Assembly (NCBI GenBank): GCA_005889445.1
Contig: VBGS01000226.1
Span: forward strand, 1 to 10,858
Length of the DNA: 10,858 bases
Direction: 5' to 3'
From: Chloroflexota bacterium
Lineage (GTDB): Bacteria; Chloroflexota; Limnocylindria; P2-11E
In this document: positions 1-6,898 of the stretch, in pieces
How positions within the stretch are numbered: position 1 is the stretch's first letter
Layout of the letters: the number at the start of each line of letters is the position of its first letter
The notes under the pieces: model-generated
The model's input: the letters and a program-made list of their open reading frames with translations, nothing else
What the model was told of the DNA's origin: nothing
Database searches by the model: none
Position numbers and translations under genes: made by a program

Positions 1-660
1 CGCGTCCTCGGCGGCGTCGCACACCATCCGCTCGGCCGCGCCCGCCACGAAGTCCGCCACGACGGCGTCCACGCTCACGCCCGCACCTGCGATGGCGATC
101 CCCGTCTGGCCGGTCGCGACGAACGCGGCGCGCTCGCCAGCCCGCCCAAGCGCGCGAACGAGCTCGAGCGACGCGGTCATCTTGCCGACCGCGGCGTCGC
201 TGCCGACGGTGAGCACCACGCGCGCGCCTAAGCGAGGCCGCCGATGGCCTCCGATCACCAGGTCGGACGGCGGCTCGCGGAGCTCGCGCACGGTCCCGCC
301 GCCCCGCTTCGCGGCGGCGGCAAGGCGCGGGTCCGAAAGGACGCGCTCGTGAAGCCCGTTCCACACGGCCACGCCTCGCTCGAGCGCCCTCGCGAGGAAA
401 GGCCGGTCCGCATCCGCGATGCGCCCGCCCGCGGCGGCGGTGCCGATCAGCAGAACCTCCGCGCCGAGCGCGATCGCGTCGTCGACGGTCGCGACGACCG
501 GCACGTCGGCGCCGACGCCGATGTGACGTGCCGCGTCACTGCCCGCGCGTGATGAATCGATCACCGCGACGACTGGATAGGGCGCGTAGCGCAGCACGCC
601 GATCGCGGTCTTCGCGGTCGCGGGCGCGAGCTGCCCTTCGGCGAGGATCGCGACCTTCAC
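1..660 (-). CDS. DUF1611 / DgcN-like P-loop protein, C-terminus beyond window
   Basis: Reading leftward from a GTG at 660 the frame stays open for all 220 codons to the window edge, so the C-terminus is missing. The N-terminal half is Rossmann-like (VKVAILAEGQ, then AKTAIGVLRY and VVAVIDSSRAG). The middle has LLIGTAAAGGR and WNGLHERVLSDP. The second half opens with a P-loop-like motif TVGSDAAVGKMT (Lys about residue 160) followed by FVATGQTGIAIAG and VSVDAVVADFVAGAAE. This order is characteristic of the DUF1611 family, whose characterised members (DgcN) are D-glutamate N-acetyltransferases that act before an N-acetyl-D-glutamate racemase (DgcA). The start overlaps the stop of the upstream deacylase as GTGA (657-660), with GGAGG-like bases just before it, so translation is probably coupled. 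The exact substrate is inferred. The family call is firm. Confidence 0.88.
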   Translation of the reverse strand, partial: MKVAILAEGQLAPATAKTAIGVLRYAPYPVVAVIDSSRAGSDAARHIGVGADVPVVATVDDAIALGAEVLLIGTAAAGGRIADADRPFLARALERGVAVWNGLHERVLSDPRLAAAAKRGGGTVRELREPPSDLVIGGHRRPRLGARVVLTVGSDAAVGKMTASLELVRALGRAGERAAFVATGQTGIAIAGAGVSVDAVVADFVAGAAERMVCDAAEDA

Positions 661-2160
661 GCGCCTCCGAGCTCCGCGCCAAGGCGCAGGAAGCGACCGT
701 GGCGCTCGCGGCTGGTCTCGCCGCGCTCGAGCGCGACGCCGCCGTTCACGATCACCCACTCGACGCCGACCGGATAGCGATGTGGATCGTCGTAGGTGGC
801 CGCGTCCGCGACGGTCGACGGATCGAAGACCACGACGTCGGCACGAGCGCCCCCGCGAAGGATGCCGCCGCCCGCGAGTCGCAGCCGCGACGCGGGCAGC
901 GCGGTCATCTTGCGGACCGCGTCCACCAATGCGAGGACCTTCTCATCGCGCGCGTATCGCCCGAGGACTCGCGGGAACGTGCCATACGAGCGCGGATGCG
1001 GCTTCCCGAACGACAGCGGGCCGTACGGTGCGTTGGCCCGCGAGTCGCTCCCGATGGCCACCCACGGCTTCGCCATCACGTAGCGGACGTCGTCTTCGCT
1101 CATCGAATGGTGAACGATGTCGACCGCGCCATCGTGCTCGATGAGCGCATCGCATGACCACTCGAGCGGATCGCGGGCCGCCTCCGCCGAGAGCTGCGCC
1201 ACGGTCTTCCCCGCCCACTCGGGGTGGTGCCGCGCTCGCGCGATGACGATGCGATCCCACGCGCGACCGGTCTCAACCTCCTCGGTGCGGATCCGTGCGC
1301 GGACCGCGGGATCGGCGAGCCGCTCGCACATCTTCTGCGTGCCGCCTTCGTGCACCCAGTTCGGGATCGTCACCGCGAGGCCGGTGGAGGACGCGGTGTA
1401 GGGGTACTGGTCCCGCCGCCTTGTGATGCGAGAGCTCCACCCGTACGCGCGAGCGGCGGCCGATCTCGAGATTCTCCTCGACGGCATCCAGAAGACGGCT
1501 CGACTCGTTGCGGATGTGGCTCGCGTACAGGCCGCCCTTCTCGCGCACGACCGCGCAGAGCGATGCCAGCTCGTCCGTCGTGCCAAAAGCGCTCGGCGGG
1601 TAGATGAGGCCCGACGCCATTCCGATCGCGCCCTCGTCCATGGACGTCGCCAGAAGCGCGCGCATTCGCCGCAGCTCGTCGGCGGTCGGCGCGCGATCCT
1701 CCGCGCCCATGACGCACGAGCGGAGCGTGCCGTGACCGACGAACGAGCAGACGTTGATCGCCGGCCGCGCGCGATCCACCGCGCTCGCGTACTCGCCGAA
1801 CGACGACCAGGTGCGCTTCACCGCCAGGCGCGCGAGCTCCCGGTCGAGCTCCGCCTCTGCGAGACCGCTCACCGGCGCGGACGACCCGCCGCAGTTGCCG
1901 CACACCACGCAGGTCACGCCCATGTGCAGCGCGCTCTCGAGCGCGTCGTTGACGAACATCGCCTCGTCGGAGTGCGAGTGGATGTCGATGAAGCCCGGCG
2001 CGACCGCTTTCCCGCCGGCGTCGATCACGCGCGCACCATCCGCGGCCAGGTCGGGCCCGACCGCGACGATCCGGCCGTCGCGGATCGCGACGTCCGCCAT
2101 GCGCGCCGGTGCTCCGGTCCCGTCGATGACGGTCCCGCCGCGGAGCAGCAGGTCGGTCAC
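657..2160 (-). pseudogene. N-acyl-D-amino-acid deacylase (D-aminoacylase, amidohydrolase superfamily), internal deletion with frameshift
   Basis: The enzyme hydrolyses N-acyl-D-amino acids. The first part runs from GTG at 2160 for 250 residues: DLLLRGGTVIDGTG, the metal motif HSHSD (His61, His63), GNCG (Cys90), SHIRNE (His215) and SHHKAAG (His245). The 29- and 30-residue spacings match the known D-aminoacylase ligands His67/His69/Cys96/His220/His250. At about 1412 the coding jumps to another frame at DQYPYTASSTG and continues 251 residues to a TGA at 657-659, through GSDS (catalytic Asp), KPHPRSYGTFPRVLGRY, AVRKMT and ADVVVFDP. Family members normally have about 26 residues between HHKAAG and DQYPYTA. 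Here that stretch is absent and the frame is off by one, which implies a loss congruent to 2 modulo 3 (for example 77 or 80 bases). As written the N-terminal frame reads on out of phase to a stop near 1273. The start overlaps the methyltransferase stop (GTGA, 2157-2160). This may be a real pseudogene or an assembly error. Confidence 0.9.
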
Positions 2161-2945
2161 GCGTGGCGCCGCTCGCGGCCGCTCCCGCGCTCGCGGCGCT
2201 TGGCGACGATCAGCAGCTTTCGCGACGAAGGACCGGCGGGGTTGCCGTCGTAGTCGCCATGCAGTGACTCGATCTCGAAGCCCGCCTCGGTGAAGAGAAG
2301 CTCGCTCTCGCGCCGGTAGACGTAATGGAGCGAGGTGATCCCGCCGATCCTGCGGACGGTCCCGTCGGGCTGCGTCTCGTCGTACCACATCCGGTAGATC
2401 ACGCCGTCGACGTTGGCGCGGCTCGATGAGAGCTTCCGCACCGCCCGGCCCGTCTCGGGGTCGACGCGCTCCCACTCGTCGACGACGCCGCCGTCCTTTC
2501 CAACGATGAGCTCGGGGTCCGGTTGGAAGACATCCACCGCGAAGCGACCGCGGGGTCCGAGATGCTCGCGGACGCGCGCGAGGCAGGCCCAACGGTCGTC
2601 GGGCGTCAGCATGAGGAAGGAGTTGAACCCGATGAGGATGAGGCCGAACGCTTCGTCGAACGAGAACGCGCGCATGTCGCCCTCGACCCAGCGCACCTCG
2701 ACGTTCGCGCGTCGCGCGCGCCGCTCGGCGCGTTCGAGCATCGCCGCGGACCAGTCGAGACCCACGATGTGATGACCGTCCTGCGCGAGCGGCACGGTGA
2801 TGCGGCCGGTGCCGCAGCCCAGCTCGAGGATCGGTCCCCCGGTCCGCCGGGCGAGCCCGCCGAACCATTCGACGTCATCCGCGCCTTCGAGCGGCGCGCA
2901 GTCGAGGTCGTACAGCGCCGCGAGGCGCTCCGCCTCCTGCGGCGT
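2157..2945 (-). CDS. class I SAM-dependent methyltransferase with apparent ACG start
   Basis: The fold signature is complete: ERLAALYDLD near residues 6-15, motif I ILELGCGTGR (39-48, SAM binding), HHIVGLDWS with acidic Asp ending strand 2, EGDMRAF (motif II), a strand at GLILIGFNS, and a C-terminal RKLLIVAKR strand. The acceptor substrate cannot be read from the sequence. The conserved N-terminus lies upstream of the first ordinary start (GTG at 2795), which would cut off motif I. Upstream in this frame there is no ATG, GTG or TTG before an in-frame TGA inside the M20 gene. The best-placed initiation point is an ACG at 2945, 8 bases after a strong AAGGAG (2954-2959), giving 262 residues and a natural family N-terminus. 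The gene begins 19 bases after the M20 stop and overlaps the deacylase start by 4 bases, so it belongs to the operon. A mutated or misread ATG is the alternative. Confidence 0.85.
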   Translation of the reverse strand, partial: TPQEAERLAALYDLDCAPLEGADDVEWFGGLARRTGGPILELGCGTGRITVPLAQDGHHIVGLDWSAAMLERAERRARRANVEVRWVEGDMRAFSFDEAFGLILIGFNSFLMLTPDDRWACLARVREHLGPRGRFAVDVFQPDPELIVGKDGGVVDEWERVDPETGRAVRKLSSSRANVDGVIYRMWYDETQPDGTVRRIGGITSLHYVYRRESELLFTEAGFEIESLHGDYDGNPAGPSSRKLLIVAKRRERGSGRERRHA

Positions 2946-2953
2946 CCGCGCCG

Positions 2954-2959
2954 CTCCTT
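2954..2959 (-). promoter_or_regulatory. ribosome binding site AAGGAG of the methyltransferase gene
   Basis: On the minus strand AAGGAG lies between the M20 stop (TGA at 2965) and the ACG at 2945, with an 8-base spacer. It is a near-perfect Shine-Dalgarno sequence and the main reason for placing the methyltransferase start at ACG rather than at the GTG 150 bases downstream. Confidence 0.6.
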
Positions 2960-2964
2960 GCCAA

Positions 2965-4071
2965 TCAGATCTTGTGTCCGTTGTGCGCCTCCTTCGCCCG
3001 CTTCGCCAGCCCCGGATCGGCGAGCACGTCGAGCGCGGTCATCGCGAGCGCCTTGGCCGCGAGGTGCATCGTCTCGAGCGCGCGCGGCGACCTCGCCGCC
3101 TCGGTGAAGGCGATCGAGTGCCCGGGGACGGGGCCGTCGGTGATCGACAGGAACGGATGGATGCCGGGGACGACCGTCGTCACGTTGCCCATATCCGTCG
3201 AGCCGTGGGTGTCAGCGGGACGTCGAGGCTGCATCGCGCGACCGAGTGCCTTCGCATTCGCGGCGAACGCCTCGGCGAGCGGGCGGTTCGTGGTCACCAC
3301 CTCGCAGACATGCCTCCGGAGGTCGGCGAGATAAGCGTTGTCGGGTGATCGCACCATGAGTCGCGCGGCCGCGCGGTCCGGAATGATGTTCGGCGCCTTG
3401 CCGCCATCGGTGATGATCCCGTGCACGCGTGAATCGCTGCGGATCAGCAGGCGCATCGCGGACATCGCGTTCCAGCCGAGCAGCAGCCCGTCGAGCGCGT
3501 TCACACCCTCGTACGGCTCGGCCGCGGCGTGCGCGGCCTTTCCGGCGAGCTCGATCTCGAGGCTGACCATCGCCAGCATCAGGGGGTCGAGCTCGTCGCG
3601 ATCGCCCGGGTGATACATCAGCGCGGCGGTGACGTCGGCGAAGACGCCGGCCCTGATCAGGAAGACCTTCCCGCCGCCGCGCTCCTCAGCGGGGCAGCCA
3701 ACGATCCGGATCCGGCCGCGCATCCCGTCGGCCGCGTCGCGGAGCGCGAGGAACGCGCCGATCGCCGCCGTGCCCATGAGGTTGTGGCCGCAGGCGTGGC
3801 CAAGGCCCGGCAGCGCGTCGTACTCGCCGAGGATCGCGACGACGGGCTCGCCCGCCCCCGCTTCGGCCACGAACGCGGTCTCGAGCCCCCCAACGCCACG
3901 ACGCACGTCGACCTTCTCGGACTCCAGGAGCTTCGTCAGGCCCTCGGCGGCGAAGCGCTCCTCGAACGCGAGCTCCGGATGCCCGTGGATCTCGAGCGCC
4001 AGCCGATCGAGCGCAGCCGCGCGTGCATCGACCCCCTCGCCGACCCGCCGCTTCTGCGCCGCCAGATCCAC
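2965..4071 (-). CDS. M20 family amidohydrolase/peptidase (AbgB-like), with probable in-frame internal loss
   Basis: A 368-residue metal-dependent hydrolase of the M20 group that includes p-aminobenzoyl-glutamate hydrolase subunit B and N-acyl-amino-acid hydrolases. Visible landmarks are HGHPELAFEE (29-38), ILGEYDALPGLGHACGHN (80-97, Cys94 and His96 as metal ligands), CPAEE (126-130, catalytic and metal Glu), AGKAAHAAAEPYEG with His181, the dimerisation-domain end APNIIPDRA (226-234), GSTDMGN and a final metal His in VPGHS. The region after DLRRHV (about residue 255) jumps directly to TTNRPLAEAF. The family normally has about 25 more residues there (a helix and strand of the lid domain), so an in-frame internal deletion around 3298-3304 is likely. 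The start is a GTG at 4071, 13 bases after the membrane-protein stop. The neighbouring deacylase and DUF1611 gene suggest N-acyl-amino-acid substrates. Confidence 0.88.
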   Translation of the reverse strand: MDLAAQKRRVGEGVDARAAALDRLALEIHGHPELAFEERFAAEGLTKLLESEKVDVRRGVGGLETAFVAEAGAGEPVVAILGEYDALPGLGHACGHNLMGTAAIGAFLALRDAADGMRGRIRIVGCPAEERGGGKVFLIRAGVFADVTAALMYHPGDRDELDPLMLAMVSLEIELAGKAAHAAAEPYEGVNALDGLLLGWNAMSAMRLLIRSDSRVHGIITDGGKAPNIIPDRAAARLMVRSPDNAYLADLRRHVCEVVTTNRPLAEAFAANAKALGRAMQPRRPADTHGSTDMGNVTTVVPGIHPFLSITDGPVPGHSIAFTEAARSPRALETMHLAAKALAMTALDVLADPGLAKRAKEAHNGHKI

Positions 4072-4084
4072 TCTGCGATCGAGG

Positions 4085-4462
4085 CTACCCCGAAGGGGTG
4101 GTCGGCCGCGTCAGAAGGACGAGCTCCGCGAGGACGAAGCCCGTGATGACGAATCCGCCGGTGACGAGGGTGAGGCCATCGACGGCGCGTAGCAGACCCA
4201 GCGCCGCGACGAGCACGCCCGCGCCGATGCCGCGTCGCAGCGCGCGTCCGCGCCGCGGCACGCGACGCCGCGGACGCGCGGCCGCGGCGGAACGCTCCTC
4301 GAGCGTGAGGCCGAGGACGCTCGTCGCGCCCGCGACGGCGATCGCTGTACCGAGGATGACCAGCGCGATCGTCAGCGGGCCCACCGGGTCGCGCGTCCAC
4401 ACGAGGAAGCCGACGAGCGCCAGGCCCGCGGCGCCCGCGAGCGCGAGGGCCGCCTTCGTCAG
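4085..4462 (-). CDS. small integral membrane protein, four predicted helices, function unknown
   Basis: The reading frame encodes about 125 residues with four hydrophobic segments: LALAGAAGLALVGFLVW, GPLTIALVILGTAIAVAGA, GIGAGVLVAALGLL and TLVTGGFVITGFVLAELVLL. An arginine-rich cytoplasmic loop separates helices 2 and 3. The pattern (one helix, TRDP, a second helix, basic loop, two more helices) resembles an uncharacterised small membrane protein family often seen in high-GC bacteria. I do not recognise a function. The first ordinary start is GTG at 4402, which begins after helix 1 and has no ribosome binding site. A CTG at 4462 overlaps the rmuC stop as CTGA, mirroring the GTGA overlaps elsewhere in this operon, and includes helix 1, so I extend the gene to it. 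The shorter 105-residue version remains possible. Confidence 0.6.
   Translation of the reverse strand: MTKAALALAGAAGLALVGFLVWTRDPVGPLTIALVILGTAIAVAGATSVLGLTLEERSAAAARPRRRVPRRGRALRRGIGAGVLVAALGLLRAVDGLTLVTGGFVITGFVLAELVLLTRPTTPSG
4241..4280. repeat. 12-bp perfect inverted repeat inside the membrane-protein gene
   Basis: CGCGCGTCCGCG at 4241-4252 is exactly complementary to 4269-4280, with a 16-base loop. It falls in the arginine-rich loop between helices 2 and 3. The repeat may be no more than a by-product of strings of CGC/CGG/GCG codons. Confidence 0.5.
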
Positions 4463-5541
4463 CGCTCCTCGGGGTTGCGCGCGTCCGGACCCAGCGGCAG
4501 CGCGACCTGTTCGCTGCCCGCGGCGATGGGCGCCTGCGCGAGGGTCTCGATCGCGCCCGAGGCGCGCGCGAGCGCGCGGTCGGTCTCGTCGAACTTCTTG
4601 GTCGCGTTCTCGAGGTGGCGGCCGAGCTGATCGTGCAGGTCGACGAATCGCTCGAACTCGCGGCGGACCGCGCCGACGCCCTGCTGCAGCTCACGCGTGC
4701 GCTCTTGCATCGCGAGCCCCCGGACCCCGAGGGCGACGACCTGCAGATAGGCGAGCAGCGTGTTCGGAGACGCGGGGATCACGTGGCGCTCCGCGCAATA
4801 CGCGGTGAGGTCCACTTCGCCTTCCTCCTCGCGCAGCACGACGTCGTAGTACACGGCTTCCGAGGGGATGTACATCAAGGCAAAGTCGATCGTCCCATCG
4901 GCGGGCGAGACATAACGCGCGACCGCGTCGACGTGACGCCGAACCTGCTGCAGGAACGCGCGCCGCTTCGCGCGTCGATCGTCGCCAGCCGCGCTCGCGA
5001 GCGCGGTCCACGATTCGTTCGGAAACTTCGCATCGATGGGCACGATGCGTCCGGCGTAGCGGACCATCGCGTCGACTCGCGATCCGTCGCGATAGGTGTG
5101 CTGGATCTCGTACGCCGACGCGGGCAGCGCGTCGTGCAGCAGCCGCTCCAGGAGCAGCTCGCCGAAACCGCCGCGGGGCTTCGGCGCGCGCAGCAGGTCT
5201 TGGAGCGACCCGATGTCCTTCGCGAGCTCGCCGATCCGCTGGCCCTGCTCGGAAAGCGCGCCGAGCTGGCGTGACAGATCCGCGAGGGTCCGCTGGGTGG
5301 CGCCCGTCTGCGTGGTCAGCTGCTGCTCCGTCGCGCCGAGGGCCCGATGAAGCTCGCCGCGGAGCTCAGCGAGCGATCCGGCCAGCAGCTGAACGTTCGA
5401 CTGCATCCCCTGCTGGGCGGCCTGGACCTGCGCGACGAGCGCGATATTCGGGTCCGCGGCCCGCGGCCGCCGCACGGTGACCGCCAGCGCGGCGAGCGCA
5501 GCCGCGGCGGCGACCAGCGCGAACGCGATGACGAGCTCCAT
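4459..5541 (-). CDS. rmuC: RmuC family DNA recombination protein
   Basis: 360 residues. RmuC proteins are predicted nucleases of the PD-(D/E)XK type that limit inverted-repeat-stimulated rearrangement. Residues 3-22 form an N-terminal membrane anchor (MELVIAFALVAAAAALAALA). Residues 35-115 are heptad-rich and probably coiled coil. The RmuC core follows: PRGGFGELLLERLL (122-135), YEIQHTYRDGSRVDAMV, VPIDAKFPNESW (168-178), GTIDFALMYIPSEAVYYDVV (216-235), ERHVIPASPNTLLAYLQ and LGVRGLAMQE. All core blocks are continuous, unlike several neighbours. The ATG at 5541 was chosen because upstream in-frame codons carry no homology and a palindrome sits there. It is the first gene of the leftward operon, and its stop overlaps the next gene by 4 bases. 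Confidence 0.93.
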   Translation of the reverse strand: MELVIAFALVAAAAALAALAVTVRRPRAADPNIALVAQVQAAQQGMQSNVQLLAGSLAELRGELHRALGATEQQLTTQTGATQRTLADLSRQLGALSEQGQRIGELAKDIGSLQDLLRAPKPRGGFGELLLERLLHDALPASAYEIQHTYRDGSRVDAMVRYAGRIVPIDAKFPNESWTALASAAGDDRRAKRRAFLQQVRRHVDAVARYVSPADGTIDFALMYIPSEAVYYDVVLREEEGEVDLTAYCAERHVIPASPNTLLAYLQVVALGVRGLAMQERTRELQQGVGAVRREFERFVDLHDQLGRHLENATKKFDETDRALARASGAIETLAQAPIAAGSEQVALPLGPDARNPEER

Positions 5542-5669
5542 CGCCCCGGATTGTCCGGGCGAAACCCGCATAGCACAAGTGTTCGAAGCGGACATTGTCG
5601 GTCGGAGCACGTCCGCCAGGCGGTCAGGCCCACCTTCGGACTGGACGCGTGCGCTACAAACGCCGCCTG
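5542..5669. promoter_or_regulatory. divergent spacer between rmuC and the MFS gene, with palindrome CCCGGA-TTG-TCCGGG
   Basis: The two transcription units start back to back here, so both promoters must lie in or near these 128 bases. A 6-bp perfect inverted repeat with a 3-base centre (5545-5559) sits 3 bases upstream of the rmuC ATG, where it could act as an operator or a leader hairpin. On the minus strand TGCTATGCG (around 5567-5575) resembles an extended -10 element, but I see no convincing -35. No clear promoter is visible for the plus strand. Confidence 0.35.
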
Positions 5670-6812
5670 ATGCAGACCCTCGATCGGCGCACGACCCTGC
5701 TCTATTCCGCGGGCTCGATCGGTGCCGGCGCCTTCTTCGCGTTCAACAACTTCGTGCTGCCACCGATCCTCAAGAGCTTCGGCGCGCCCGATCTGCTGAC
5801 CGGGCTGCTCTCGAGCACTCGCAGCATCGAGGGCGTCGTGATCCAGCCGACCGTCGGCGCGATCTCGGACCGGATCTGGACCCCGCATCTGGGCCGCCGT
5901 CGCATCTTCATCGCGATCGGCATCCCGCTCTCGGCGTTCTTCTTCGTCATCGCCGGCTTCTTCACGCACACCCTGCTCGGTCTTGCGATCGCGATCTTCC
6001 TCTTCTCGATCTTCTTCAACGCCGCGGTGGACCCGTACGCGGCCCTTCTCGCCGACATCGCTCCGGTGCAGGAACGCGGTCTGCTCTCCGGAGTCTCGAC
6101 CGGCATCCAGCTCTTCGCGCAGGTCGTCTTCCTTGTCATCGTCTCGCGCGCCGCGGCTTCGGGCGAGGTCCCGCTCTGGATCTATCCCCTCGTCGGGGTG
6201 ACGATGGTCGTCTCGTTCGCTGCAACCATATTAGGTATCAAGGAACGCCGCGAGCTGGTGGCCCGCAAGGAGCACTACGGCTGGCGCCGCTACCTCGGCG
6301 CGATCGCGCGACAGACCGCGGCGATGCGTTACCTCGCGACGCTGTTCGTCTACCAGTTCGGAATTAACGCCGTCCTTCCCTACCTGACGCTCTTCATCAT
6401 CGAGGACATCGGTGAGACCGCCGAGGTCGCCTTCGCCCTCGCCGGCCTCACGCTGCTCGTCACCGCGGCCTCCGCCGTCGTCTCGGGCAAGATCGCCGAG
6501 CGCGTCGGCAGCCGGACGGTCCTTGCCCTCGCCGGTGTCGGCAACGGCGCGGCGACCGCGATGTCCTGGCCCCTCCTCACCGAGCTCATCCCGCCCGACG
6601 AGACCGGCGTCTTCGCCGGGCTAAAGGCGGCTTCCGAGTCGTTCGCGATCCCGCTCTCGGTCTTCGTCGCGGCGGAGGTCTTCCTACCGCGCTTCGGCTA
6701 CCGGGGGATCTTCGCGATGCTCGCGATCAATATCGTCATCGCGCTGGTCCTGCTCTTCGTCCTGGTCCGGTCGCGCGGGACGCATCCTGCGGCGCGGCTG
6801 GCGCCCGCCTGA
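5670..6812 (+). CDS. MFS transporter, probably lacking one internal helix
   Basis: A 380-residue polytopic permease. The loop between helices 2 and 3 reads GAISDRIWTPHLGRRRIFI, the MFS signature (Asp-Arg plus Gly-Arg-Arg-Arg), of the type seen in sugar/GPH-like permeases. Helix 4 contains FFNAAVDPYAALLADI, and the C-terminal half has GKIAERVGSR and NGAATAMSWPLLTELIPPDETG. The substrate is unknown. I count 11 hydrophobic segments instead of 12: after GSRTVL (residues 280-285) the chain passes straight into LAGVGNGAAT. In relatives a complete helix of about 28-30 residues lies between these blocks, so an in-frame loss near 6519-6535 is likely. The ATG at 5670 was chosen because it immediately precedes TLDRRTTLLYSAG. 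A GTG at 5649 is an alternative, and neither has a strong ribosome binding site. Confidence 0.87.
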   Translation: MQTLDRRTTLLYSAGSIGAGAFFAFNNFVLPPILKSFGAPDLLTGLLSSTRSIEGVVIQPTVGAISDRIWTPHLGRRRIFIAIGIPLSAFFFVIAGFFTHTLLGLAIAIFLFSIFFNAAVDPYAALLADIAPVQERGLLSGVSTGIQLFAQVVFLVIVSRAAASGEVPLWIYPLVGVTMVVSFAATILGIKERRELVARKEHYGWRRYLGAIARQTAAMRYLATLFVYQFGINAVLPYLTLFIIEDIGETAEVAFALAGLTLLVTAASAVVSGKIAERVGSRTVLALAGVGNGAATAMSWPLLTELIPPDETGVFAGLKAASESFAIPLSVFVAAEVFLPRFGYRGIFAMLAINIVIALVLLFVLVRSRGTHPAARLAPA

Positions 6813-6820
6813 CGACCGCC

Positions 6821-6850
6821 TTCGGAACCTCGCGGCGCGACGGTTGTAGA
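6821..6850 (+). promoter_or_regulatory. possible promoter of the YtkA-like gene
   Basis: TTCGGA (6821-6826) and TGTAGA (6845-6850) are separated by 18 bases in the 86-base gap after the MFS stop. Both hexamers are only partial matches to the sigma-70 consensus. Position is the main support, and readthrough from the MFS gene is equally possible. Confidence 0.25.
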
Positions 6851-6887
6851 GAGGGCAAGTGGCGCAAGGGCCATGCAGCCACGACCT

Positions 6888-6892
6888 GGAGG
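6888..6892 (+). promoter_or_regulatory. ribosome binding site GGAGG
   Basis: GGAGG lies 6 bases before the ATG at 6899. It is the clearest Shine-Dalgarno in the plus-strand half and fixes the start of the YtkA-like gene. Confidence 0.7.
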
Positions 6893-6898
6893 CAACGC

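Noticed and set aside
92..1157. Several plus-strand open frames opposite the DUF1611 and deacylase genes
   Set aside because: They are antisense shadows typical of very GC-rich DNA: arginine/alanine-rich, no family resemblance and no ribosome binding sites.
1273..2868. A very long leftward open frame covering both the methyltransferase region and the deacylase N-terminus
   Set aside because: Only the part from GTG 2160 encodes deacylase. The upstream portion is an arginine-rich shadow of the methyltransferase, which has its own clear motifs in another frame.
4085..4402. Shorter membrane protein starting at GTG 4402 as the only correct model
   Set aside because: It would discard a complete hydrophobic helix encoded directly upstream in the same open frame and has no ribosome binding site. 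It is kept only as an alternative.
5565..5600. Possible LexA/SOS box near GTGTTCGAAG in the rmuC spacer
   Set aside because: Only one half (GTTCG) resembles the Gram-positive or actinobacterial SOS consensus. The partner half is missing, although rmuC made it tempting.
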